Source: Favolaschia claudopus (Eukaryota; Basidiomycota; Agaricomycetes; Agaricales; Mycenaceae). From it: DNA of 64,000 nucleotides. The stretch lies in the NCBI GenBank assembly GCA_037176885.1, contig JAWWNJ010000092.1, positions 186,001 to 250,000 on the forward strand. The letters run 5' to 3'. Positions within the stretch are counted from its first letter, which is position 1; every line of letters begins with the position of its first letter. Shown piece after piece: positions 22,975 through 33,024 of this stretch. The position numbers and the translations under genes are program-made. The notes under the pieces are model-generated. The model saw only the letters and a program-made list of their open reading frames with translations. It did no database searches and was not told the origin of the DNA.

Positions 22975-24699
22975 CTAGACATAAGTGGTTGTCCGATGTT
23001 TTTCTTGAGCCCAGGGAGGGGCTCGTTCGCGGGGACTTCGCGGAGACTCTCGGGGCGTGTAAGGGAAGGCTGACTGGCTGTGAGGTGACAAGCTCGTCGG
23101 ACTTTTGGCGGACAGTTCTCCCAGGCTGTATGCGCTGCCAGAGCTTTGCGAGCTTTCGGGACTGTATATACTGCCAGAGCTGCTCGAGGCTAGACTGTAC
23201 ATGCCCCGGCTTTGACTATAGTGGAGTGTGACCTGAGGGGAATGGAGGAGCAGCACACGCATATGCTTACTCACGTGTGAAGTTTAGGTGCCCAGCCGTG
23301 TCGCCTTTGACGCACATCCACAGGAGGCTCTTCTTCGTGGGGTAGAGCTTGGTACATGAGGCATGTCATGTCTGGGGATGATTGATTGAGACAACACTGA
23401 TTCAAGGGAGGCGTAATAAAACGAGACCTTCGTGCCAAACGGACCTGCATGTCCTGCACATCGCACTCTTGCACCGAGGACACTGTAAATGCCATCAGCA
23501 AGGGAGAACGGTTGAAGAGACGATGGACTCACCTGTATACACTCTCGCGGAAAACCTTTCGATGGAATAGCGTCGTCAGAGTCAAAGGTGTGGTCGCAGT
23601 CTCTCTGCGGACTGCAAAACAACTGAACTTTGAAGCAGCCCATAAAGCGCAAACGGGAAACGCACCATTGAAGTAGGCAAACCGTCGCCAAAAAGCGGGC
23701 ATGATTCCACTCGTCCATATTTGATTCACCAAGCACCATCCGTGCAGTAGTATCATTGACTTCTGCGCAATTCCGTACATTCTCCTTTTGGCATGCCTGG
23801 CCAGAAGGTGATAAGTCTAGGAAGAAGAAATTCGAAGAAGCCCACCGTACTGGACAAAAGATGGGAAATTCAGGCCGCCCGGGACCGAGGGCATCGCGTG
23901 CATACGATGGTAGCTTGGTGCCATATGTAGCTTTGTCGAAGGCAAGGTTTAATGTGTGATATATTGCCTTGGCTAGGCAAGCCTGAGAGGAATCACGATC
24001 CAGCCCATCCCAGAGCGGAAGACTCACCCCGCAAAAAACATGGTCGCATGGTTTCAGAGCAATTCCATACGGCGAAGGCTTGTGGGATTCTCCGTCAGTA
24101 ACTTTCGAAACCATTAGATCGCTACACAGAAATAGAGGGACAAATATTAATGGTGCATCGAAGTCAAATCATTTCACAGACCTTCGGGTTCGTTGCCATG
24201 GGTTGGGACAGATAAGACAGCACGCCAAGCAGATAGAGCACGTTGAGCCACCACGTCTCGGTGGCGGGGGAACTGGTTTCGCGAGTGCTAACGACGGTAG
24301 ATTAAGAAGCAGTTCATGAACGAAACAGACAAAACATCCGCTCACGGATAGCTCTCTCTGGAAATAACCGTTCACGCGTGACCGTCTCGCCGTTGAGCTT
24401 CGATACCAGACTCTGCGTATCTGACAAGGATGTCCGAGCCTCCAATTGCGCGACAACAGCCCTCGCCTCCGCCTCACACGCAGCTTCCTCTGCCTCCGCG
24501 ACGCGTTTCTGCGCAGTTCTAACAGCTTGGGCCGCGCGCTTCAACTGCACCTGTTCATTGTAGGTACTTAGATAATCCTGGAGGGCCCGTGCACCGGGTT
24601 GCTGAAAAGCGCCTTCCTGAATAGCATATGCAGAACATCAGTGGCAGTGTTCACATTCCAGGGCGGATTACGGACATTGTTCAAGGCCTTCTTGAACAT
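22975..24699 (-). CDS. RBR-like RING-IBR protein lacking RING2, tandem copy 3
   Basis: It starts at 24699 (MFKKALNN|EGAFQQPGARALQDY), parallel to copy 1. A 60-residue Ala/Glu helix follows, then CSICLACC with NPWQRTR, CDHVFCG, CLAKAIYHTLNLAF, CPACQKENV, DTTARMVLGESNMDEWNHAR, CDHTFDSDDA and IBR CPRCKSAMCRTCRSVWHE. It reaches MTCLMYQALPHEEEPPVDV, which aligns with the pre-RING2 part of copies 1 and 2. The sequence then diverges: the CPxC...GCNHxxC block is absent. After an intron at about 23219-23270 the frame continues into a Ser/Pro/Tyr-rich tail (LASSSSGSIYSPESSQSSGS) ending at 22975. Without the catalytic Cys it should not act as an RBR ligase. It may be a scaffold, a regulator or a decaying copy. 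Confidence 0.75.
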
Positions 24700-25078
24700 C
24701 CTGCAATCCACACGAAGGGGTGCAAGGGAAACGACGGATGCATGAGTTATGCGATTGGAGTGTTTTGATAACGGTCGCGTACTAGGCCCGAGTTCGGCAT
24801 TATTTTCGGACTGTCATGCGAACGTGCTAGACTCCAAAAATGGGAGATCCTCAAATCCTTCATTGAAAATTCGGCCGACGAGAGAAACAAATGTACGATC
24901 GACGGGGTTCGCAAGTCCAGGGAGTTTCGGAGCATTAAAGCCAGCGTAGACAGTATAACGGGGACGATACACCCAAAGTTCATGGTGAAGAGGGCGAGGG
25001 ATTCGACCATGCGTGCAATGAAGAGCTTCAACAGCTCTCCGATTTGGGCAAATTGAAAGGCGCAGTGTATTTTCGATA
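24700..25078. other. Intergenic with an unassigned open frame
   Basis: A minus-strand frame (24747-25031) encodes one hydrophobic stretch (FTMNFGCIVPVILSTLALML) but has no recognisable family and no clear splice partners. It is left unassigned. Confidence 0.35.
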
Positions 25079-26177
25079 TCAGATCTTCTTCATAGCCCTA
25101 GTTCCCAACTTCGACCATTCAATCGTGCCGTCGAAACTGGATCGAGTGAACGACTGACGAGCGTCCAAAGGCTGGCAACCCAGATACCTGCAACTGCATC
25201 GGCCTTCGTTGGTAATGTGAGGCCGACCCAGTGCTACCCATCCGCAGCGACTCCGAGCGCGCAGCTTGTGATATCAAAACGCCTACAACACGGAAATCTT
25301 GGTTTTCAAGCGGCGAATTGCAGTCACGGCTTGACATCATGATAGCAGTCAACGCCGTCCGACGCTAGCGTGGCTTGAGAAAACCTCGACAAAACGGATA
25401 AGAGCCTGTTCGGGTGCGAGCTACCGTAGCTGGTAGCAGCTACCAATTCCCTTATTTGGTAGTCGTGCGAACATCATGCCGTTGCGCAAATGTTGTGACT
25501 GATATTACAAATGTGACGCATCCCAGCGCCTCCTTGAATGCCGAGATCCCGCCTGAGCGCGCCCTGCCTCTGAATGATGACCATATAATTTCCTCGCCGC
25601 TCCAACTCCAGTACAGATGCAGTTTAGTAATTATCAAGCAAATTAGATGCCAGACAATTGCTATAGGTGCACCCAGACTATATTTATTGAATTAGTTTGT
25701 ATCAAGCAGGCGCATCAGAGGCGCTTCGGGGAGTCGGAGCTCGGGGTTCGCTCAAAAAGGATGTCACACTGGAAGACTTGATTGGCAGGTGATGTGTTCG
25801 CACGACTACCAAATAAGGGAATTGGTAGCTGCTACCAGCTACGGTAGCTCGCACCCGAACAGGCTCTAAACTGAACGTCCTGCTTACCTGCACCACACAT
25901 CTTCCAACGAAATGAAATCTGCATCGCGGTGTTTGCGGCGATTCTTGGTGATTCTGGTATTTTGGATCTGTAGCGGGCGGACCAGCCAGGAACCGTGATA
26001 TATTGCTAATTTTGGACGGGACTGAATGGAAACGACATCGAGTAGGTCGTTGTCGTTGTAGACGCTGAGCGGGGCGCCGTAAACTGAACGAGTGCCAGAG
26101 AACAAGACGAGCTCTAGGGTTAGGTCTACCCGTATGCCGCGGCACATCAATATTTCCGTTTTTTCTGTCGTGGGCAT
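25079..26177 (-). CDS. Small unknown protein, intron occupied by a MITE
   Basis: Possible three-exon gene. Exon 1 starts MPTTEKTEILMCRGIRVD (ATG 26175-26177) and ends VWC at a strong GTAAGC donor near 25887. Exon 2 resumes near 25336 in matching phase (SRDCNSPLENQDFRVVGV) and runs to QRRPMQLQ. A short last exon gives SFTRSSFDGTIEWSKLG and a TGA at 25079-25081. About 175 residues; no domain, signal peptide or membrane segment is recognised. Nearly all of intron 1 is a 465-bp MITE. The last intron would be only 35 nt, which is short even for this genome, so the 3' end is uncertain. Confidence 0.4.
25402..25866. mobile_element. Harbinger/Tourist-like MITE with TAA target duplication
   Basis: A 465-bp element with perfect 72-bp terminal inverted repeats (25402-25473 and 25795-25866), beginning GAGCCTGTTCGGGTG. 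It is flanked on both sides by TAA (25399-25401 and 25867-25869), the 3-bp TWA duplication typical of PIF/Harbinger. There is no transposase, so it depends on one elsewhere in the genome. Perfect TIR identity suggests a recent insertion. Confidence 0.93.
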
Positions 26178-26283
26178 ACTCCGTCCTTGAAGACATCGAC
26201 AAGGGACAGCGTAAAACTAACACAAAGCGCAGTAGTGCGCAAATACAACTCTAAATGCATGCAGTATTCATTTTTACTTTTAT

Positions 26284-28455
26284 TCACGAGGGAACGACAG
26301 CAGGCTCCGCAGGTGCATTATCCAACGGCTTCATAGCCGGGAAAAGGAGGACTTCCTTGATGTCTGTGAGAGGAAGATTCAGAACTTGACAGACGGCAGA
26401 ACGGAAAGGAAACATACTGTTGGAATCAGTGAGGAACATGACCAAACGATCGATGCCGATTCCCCATCCTCCGGTGGGTGGGAGACCGTGTTCCAGGCTG
26501 TAGTTGTAACTCTCAGTGGCTATTTGGAGAGAAAGATGAATAAACTGACGCGTCAATGAAAGTCTCATCAACTCCCTGAGCCTCATCGTCACCCTGATCC
26601 TTCTGTCGGACCTAACGAAACGATGAATAACTCGTGAAGCAAGCGAAAAAACATAGATAGGGAGACAAACCTGCTCCTCAAACCGCAGTCGTTGCTCGAA
26701 GGGGTCATTCAACTCGGTGTAGGCGTTGCAGATCTCCTTGCCGCACAGGAAACCCTCAAATCGTTCGCAGAGACCAGGTCGTGAACGGTGCCACTTGGCG
26801 AGGGGGGACATCACTTGCGGGTGGCCAACTGCAATACAGGTAGATGAGTGGGACAGAACGAACGATCTGATAGGGAACCACGTACCGATGAACGCAGGCG
26901 AGATGCACAGCGGTTCGATGAATTCTCCCACAAGCTGGGACAAATCAGCCTCCGGGCCAAAGTCGTAAAAGATAAAAGTACCTTATCGAGGAGACGCGCA
27001 TTCGTCCGCGGTTCACTGCAGTCTACATTGTGCTGCAGAAACGTTAATATGTCGTACGTGGTGCTTAACATGTCTATCACCTTGGTGCACAATTCCCGCA
27101 GGAAAGTATTGGTCTCCGTAGTATGCAGAGTATCGCCAGGAGGGAACTTAACACCAAGCTTCTCCTCCAACGTCGTAATCATATCGTACCGCTTCCACGG
27201 CCGCTTGAAATCGAGAACAAGCTCCCTTGCGCCCTCCTGTCCCTTATTCCCATCCGGATGGTATGTCATGGTGGTCCCACCAGTCAGGGACTTGACCAAT
27301 CCCTCAATCATGGCCTCCGTGATATCCATGACATCCTCCATGTCCGCATAGGCCATGTAAAACTCGCAAATCGTGAACTCGGGATTGTGCGTCAGATCGA
27401 TGCCCTCGTTACGGAACACTCGGCCGATCTCGTATACGCGGTCCAGTCCACCAACGACGAGCTGCTTGAGGTAAAGTTCCGGCGCGATACGGAGGTAGAG
27501 ATCGAGATCGAGGTCGTTGTGGTGCGTGATGAAAGGCTTGGCCGTTGCACCGCCTGCGAGGAGGGAGGTCATGGGCGTCTCGACCTCCATGAAACCCAGA
27601 TCATCGAGGAAACGGCGGATGTAGTTGATGGTCTTGCTGCGTGTGATGAAGAGGCGGCGAGTGTTTTCGCTGAGAATCAGATCGAGGTAGCGCTTCCTGT
27701 ACCGCGTTTCCTGATCCTTCAAGCCGAAGTGGGATGAGGGGAGTTGGTGCAGATTCGGGGAGAGGAGGGTCATGGATGAGGGTGAAATGCTGAGTTCACC
27801 CTTCTTGGTACGGGACGGGGTGCCGGTTACACCGACAATATCTCCACGCTTGAAAAGCTCGTGGGTAGCAGCGAAAGAGTCGGGATCGGCGGCATCTTGC
27901 TGGCTGGCCATAATTTGAACCTTCTTGCCTTCACCGTGAAGATCATAGAAAACTAGCTTGGCACCGCTAGCGCGAATATTGTGCACACGACCGGCCAAAG
28001 ACTCCTTGGTACCATCAAGCTTAGTGCCAGCAGGTATCTTGCCCTCGGGACCGTAGGTATCGATGTAGGAGGTGATCGAGCGTGTAACATGGAACTTGTG
28101 GGGATACGGATTGGGATTTTGAGTTTGCTTGAGATTCATGATTTGACGCGATCGAAGTTCATAGTATTGCTGAAACACAGTTGTTCACGCGACTTTCGCG
28201 TTTACAAGACCGGAGTACTCACGTTTGGGCTCAGATCGTCATCGGAAGGCTTTGCTTGTTGTGAAGCAGCAGCTTCAGGCGGTGGAGCCTTGCTAGCCTT
28301 ACTTGCCTCCTTGGCTCGAGCCTTTTCACGCCGCTTGAGCTCTCTGGTCCAGATTAAGGCTCAAAATGAGGGGGATTGAAGCAGACTAACGTCTTGGAGA
28401 TCATCTCCCCCGTAACGGGGTCCTTGTGGGTGCCTGTAGCCGACTCTGAAGCCAT
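26284..28455 (-). CDS. KRS1: Cytosolic lysyl-tRNA synthetase (class II)
   Basis: From [17 protein letters not shown] (ATG 28453-28455) to a stop at 26284. A Lys/Ala-rich N-terminal helix ([14 protein letters not shown]) typical of eukaryotic LysRS precedes an OB-fold anticodon-binding domain ([18 protein letters not shown]). The class II core shows motif 1 near [14 protein letters not shown], motif 2 [20 protein letters not shown] and motif 3 [18 protein letters not shown]. Motif 3 is split by a 52-nt intron whose acceptor follows ACAACTACAG and restores FIDALEHGL. The C-terminus ends AVVPS. The enzyme charges tRNA-Lys. An intron between NS and the last strand separates DSNS from the [10 protein letters not shown] block; the extra open residues MFPFRSAV there are probably intronic. 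Confidence 0.95.
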
Positions 28456-28770
28456 TGTGCGAAGAGAGAACGCGTTGAATCGAATAGATCTCGAGGGTCT
28501 AACACGAGTTAGTGGCGGTGGAAGATAGCGAATAAAAGGTCGCATACAGAGTCAAAAGGAGTCAAAAAATTATGTCACGCTCAGTGTGATCTATTGATGG
28601 TCACGGTGTGTGACGTTGAAAAGCGTGATGCGTCACAGTCGCGTAACTGCACTCTGTCAACTACGTCACCAGAGCCAGGTGCTTTAAAGAAGCTGCGCCG
28701 CAATTCAGTCGAATCACAACTTGCTTCAGCACCACCACCACCCATTACGAACGAACGAAACAATAACACA
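28456..28770. promoter_or_regulatory. Divergent promoter, LysRS / Pmp3
   Basis: 315 bp between divergent starts. It contains several GTCAC/GTGAC and TGACG motifs between about 28570 and 28675 (GTCACGCTCAGTGTGA, GTGTGTGACG), possible bZIP/CRE-like sites for a stress-induced Pmp3. No protein-coding signal was seen. Confidence 0.4.
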
Positions 28771-29160
28771 ATGGTCAAAGGATCCGACGTTCTCCTCATC
28801 TTCGTTGCCATACTTTTCCCTCCCGCTGCAGCGGCTTTCATCACTGGCTGCAGTTGCGACCTACTTATCAACATCCTCCTCACCATGTATGTGCCTCTTC
28901 GGCCAATTTTAGCATATTTAACCCTTTCAAAGCCTCGGGTACATTCCAGGACACATTCACGCGTTCTGGTTGATCTACAAGAAGATGAAGGCGGAGGAAC
29001 GCTATGGCAATGGAGGCTTCCGCTGTAAGTTTACAATTCTTGCGTCGAGGCAAGCGCTCATCGTAGTGGCAATCCAGACGTCGGAAATGGCACGTATGAG
29101 CCTATCGCTCAAGGCCAGCAACAACCTTACTACGGCGCGACGACACATGGAGGAATTTAA
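28771..29160 (+). CDS. PMP3: Pmp3-family plasma membrane proteolipid, copy 1
   Basis: Three exons (28771-28886, 28933-29024, 29078-29160) total 291 nt, 96 residues. Two transmembrane helices: SDVLLIFVAILFPPAAAAFI and LLINILLTILGYIPGHIHAF, with the family signature around FPPAAAAFITGCSCDLLINI. A cytosolic tail follows (YKKMKAEERYGNGGFRY). Pmp3 proteins modulate plasma-membrane potential and cation tolerance under salt and cold stress. The extended tail ending ATTHGGI is longer than in yeast Pmp3 but common in basidiomycetes. A second copy lies at 43669. Confidence 0.95.
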
Positions 29161-29488
29161 TACCTGCCAAGTTTTTCCTTCTTAACGGAATTTTGTGCTT
29201 TGGACTTTTCATGTAAAATCACCCACGTTGTAATGTCATTGCAGTACTCTACGATGCACGCGAAATCTTGAAATCAAGGCTTGACTCGGCGAAAATTGTG
29301 TGTTCTTTTCCTGTGACGCGGCTACAAGCAATTGTGGACCGTTCTCGAAGCGCAAGTTCCGCGTTGAGTGCATACAGTGCATGCGTCTTCGCGCTGAAGC
29401 GCTGAAGGCTGAAGCAACTTTGGATCGTAAGAGTAATCTGTGATGAAGGAGTAAGTAGGGTCCCTGACAAATCTTGTCCCGAACCACC

Positions 29489-30392
29489 ATGTCGACACCA
29501 ATACCTTTCGTCGCAGAATCTGAGCGTACCCCCGGCTTCACACATGTCCTGCTGATAACTACCGGAAGCGTCGCCTCCGTCAAAGCCCCACTAATCGTTG
29601 AAAACCTTCTGCGCGTTGGTTATCTCACTTGTCAGCCTCCTCACGCTCCGAGTTTTCATTCTGCCCAGTAGTACGCCAACGTCAAAGTTGAAGTCATCGC
29701 CACCAAGCCATCTCTCGTGTTCTATGATGCCGACGCTATAAGACGAACGGGTGTACGCGTCTGGACAGACGCAGACGAATGGCCCGTGCGTTTGTGTACG
29801 CCCTGTCCTGGACACTGGCCTTTCTACGTAGTTGACTTAGGCTGCCTACAAAATCGGGGTCCCAATCCTCCACATCGAACTCCGTCGATGGGCGGATATC
29901 GTCCTAGTTGCGCCCTGTTCAGCCAACACACTCTCGAAAATAGCGCATGGAACATGCGATAATCTGGCAGTACGCATCTATCTGCATCACCCATTTCCAC
30001 TGCTCCCAGCCTTCCGCTCGACCTCCGTTCAAATTTTGATTATACCCGTCCTCTACAGACGTCCCTTATGCGCGCTCTAGCGCCGACCACCCCAACTTAC
30101 ATCTTCCCCGCAATGAACACACTGATGTACGAGCACCCCCTCACGACAGAGCACCTCCGCATCGTGCGCGATGTCGTCAAATACCACGTTGTCGGGCCAA
30201 TAGGCAAGGCGCTCGCGTGCGGGGACATCGGTTTGTCGCGTTTTTTATGTCGTCGCTTCCATTGACACTCCCTCGTCCTCGTTGTTGTGACTTTTAGGGG
30301 TGGGCGCCATGACTGAATGGCGGGACATCGTCCAACTCGTGGTCGACGAGTTTAATCTGCACGCGTTGGACGCCGGTAGCGGTGACGTTTAG
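29489..30392 (+). CDS. Phosphopantothenoylcysteine decarboxylase (Hal3-like flavoprotein)
   Basis: It starts MSTPIPFVAESERTPGFTHV (ATG 29489; upstream in-frame codons are not ATG) and ends at TAG 30390-30392. Exons give VLLITTGSVASVKAPLIVENL (FMN-binding entry), NVKVEVIATKPSLVFYD, IGVPILHIELRRWADIVLVA, PCSANTLSKIAHGTCDNLA, FPAMNTLMYEHP and GAMTEWRDIVQLV. The PxMNxxM motif and the His in HIELRRWAD match PPCDC. The enzyme decarboxylates phosphopantothenoylcysteine in coenzyme A synthesis; fungal relatives also regulate phosphatase Ppz1. No long acidic tail as in yeast Hal3 is present, which favours the plain enzyme role. Confidence 0.88.
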
Positions 30393-30840
30393 GAGGATGT
30401 GCAGAAATGAACGCTTCTCCCGTGGCTGTTCTTTCCCTCTCGCAGTCACTCTCCATCTTCGAGAGAGATGATTTCATATGTTCAGAGCAGGGCTTCGAAT
30501 TCAATGAATCAGTCGTAAGGACTGATGCTCGTTCCTACTGTATCAATATTCTGTAGTTGTTGTAATAGTACCTACTTGGGATCGAGATAGAACAGGCTGC
30601 GTATGTGGTTACAGTGTTAGGATGCGTGATAGTAAAAGCCGAAAGAGAGACAGATGTGAATACAATGGTTAGGTAGGTATGTGAGAATGGAAGTGCGCAG
30701 CTAGATAGTTAGTTAATGAATAACATTAGCGGTGAATGAATGGGAGGAAGGAATGGATAGAATCAATGGTTGTGGTACAGTAACATTGAAATGAAAGATG
30801 AAAGTGCGCTGGACAGTCGGATGTGTAACAACTTAGATAA
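30393..30840. other. Intergenic between convergent genes
   Basis: Purine-rich, low-complexity sequence (GAATGGGAGGAAGGAATGG) with no coding signal. Confidence 0.5.
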
Positions 30841-33024
30841 CTACAGGATGTTGGTTGCAGTGAGTGCGTGCATCAGAATAACTTCGTGGACTGGTCACAA
30901 TTGATTTAGTTTGGCTAAAGAGAGGAAGAAGGAAGAGCCGCGTACTGTCATTGATGACTGTGGCCGTCGCCTTCGTGTCCTATAAAATGAGAGAAGGAAA
31001 AATGAGATCAATCAGGCAGCGGGGGACAGATGGTGGCGTCGAGCGAGGACTACGAACAATTGCACAAGTGACGTGTCGATGCATCCTCCGTTTTCGCGGT
31101 GAGTAGGTTTGATTTATTGTGGCAAAAGCGTCCGATAGATCTAGAGAACCAAGGTCAGTTGGTATAACGTAGAGTTGAAGCAGCAACACGCACATTTGAT
31201 CACCTCCTTAGGTTCATTAGGCTTATTCCGATATGAGGTGACATGCTCTGCGAATCGTACGCCGGCTTGAATTTTGCGGGTGAGAATGTCGACTTTGTTG
31301 AGGAACTAATTCGAGTGAGGTGAGGTCAGTGACAGAAAAAACAGAGTGAAGGATGATTGACGAACAAGTATAAACTCGACATTCGTCAGCAGCTTATTGC
31401 TACATATCGTCCGCCACAACTTGAGTGAGTCTGCTAATCGATTGATAGTGTTGTTTTCGGCTAGCGTTTCATTGAAGGCTGTCGTCAAGTGAGATAAGCT
31501 ATGCGGACAGAAGACCGGGGTGTGGGACGAAAGTGACTTGCCTGATATGGGGGCGAGAAATATTATAACATGCACTAACACGGACGGGGGTTGAGTTCAG
31601 CTTGCCCGTCGGGAATCGCGAAAACAAATGAACTGCACCATCATCGAAAAATTGGGCCCAGGCGGCTAGAAGACGAGTGAGATGAGGAATAGACAGATAG
31701 ACGGCAGAACGAGAAGGGGTCAAGGGAATGGAAAGAGAATTACGACATACCTCGCTGGCTCGTTGACCCTCCCATATCGTACACAGTCCAAGATTTGAGG
31801 TTTTCGGTGCCTGTCAGAGTAATTCGATGTGAGACAGGCAGTTGTTAGCGCGAGCGCTGATGGAGATGAGAAACGCACCCCCACCTTCCATGTGAATAAA
31901 ATGCTCCTCCGGTCCAACGGTATGTACCCTTGCTCGCAGAATATCATCTGTCGAGGCTGTCAGTTGGGTGTCGATGAGGGTAGAGTCGTAGGAATAAGCG
32001 TGCCTGGCGTCGGAACATAGTCTTCTTGGCATATCCGTTGCACCTCATCCAAAAAGCTTGTGGCAGCGGTATTCAGTGACAGATGACACTCAAGTAAGTT
32101 GGACTCACAATCCAGACTGTTCCTGGAGGACAATATCCCGATCCTTCAAACCCTGCTGCACCTCGGGCGCAGCCCACAGCGTCATAATATCGTGCGCACA
32201 AGCATTCAATATTCGCCGTGTCTGTAACTCTTCCGCCTTTTCATTTCGGTCCGTCGCCGAAGTCGACCCACGCCGGAAACGCAAGAAAGCGGTCCATCCA
32301 GACCCAGATCGTAGAGAAATTTCGGACGCTTTAGCAGGATGGTACCGCTCTGCCTCCGATCGCTGTTCTTCCGGGGGCCGCGAACCCGCGATGCGGTTAG
32401 AGAGGGTTTCCTCCACCTGCCGTAACGGGGCCAAACTAATGGACAACCGCCGCAAGGGACCGCTTAATGCGCCGTCTGGTGAGGTGGGGGCATCGCCGTG
32501 GTATGTACTCGGATGTCGAATTTCGAGTAGACTGAGGACGAAGTTGACGGAGCGAATGAGATTGAGGTGTATTACGGGTCGCCAGGCCTCTGACTGTTAG
32601 AGGTTATACGAAGTTAGTTAACATGGCTTCAATTCTATGTGGGAGGCAGACCTCGGCCTGGAATGCTTTTGGGGCGAAGTGAAGCTGGAAATTCTTGAGG
32701 ATGGTGGATTTGCCCGACTCAGCTTGACCTGAGCAGCAAATTAGCTGCACTGACCGGATCTACAGAATGCCACACTCACCGAGCAGCAGAATCTTAGCAT
32801 TATGGGGGCGCTTTCGTTGTTCCCGCTCCAGAGCGAGGGCCTCGTCGATAGCGTTGCTCACCTAAAGAGACACACGAGTCGGAACTTGTGAAAAACATAA
32901 CAAAAAATCAAATTAGACGGACGCGTTTCGCCTCGCGTTCGGCATCGACCCGGGCTTGTCGTTGTTCTTCAGATTCTGCGGCTGGAGGGGGAGGGGGCCA
33001 GACATTGCGGCGCGGGGGGAGCAT
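30841..33024 (-). CDS. Atypical G-protein alpha subunit
   Basis: From MLPPRRNVWPPPPPAAESEE (ATG 33022-33024) to TAG 30841-30843 (end MHALTATNIL). P-loop LLLGQAESGKST; large Ser/Arg-rich insert in the helical domain; switch I RARVHTVGPEEHFIHM; switch II YDMGGSTSQRAAW; then VIIFLAPISAFNETLAEN, FILFLNKVDIL and a TCAT-like CAIDTKATATV. The usual DVGGQRSERKKW of switch II is changed, so the catalytic Gln is Ser. One intron (31479-31541) is GC-AG. There is no N-terminal Gly2 for myristoylation: the protein begins MLPPRR and is Pro-rich. The family relays signals from seven-TM receptors. This belongs with divergent basidiomycete G-alpha proteins and may hydrolyse GTP poorly. Confidence 0.88.

Noticed and set aside
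25702..26223. 173-codon minus-strand frame running through the MITE
   Set aside because: It reads the inverted repeat as protein. The splice-supported frame starting at 26177 is better.
28594..29028. Upstream start extending Pmp3 copy 1 by about 60 codons
   Set aside because: The Pmp3 family begins at the ATG at 28771, and the extra residues come from the promoter.
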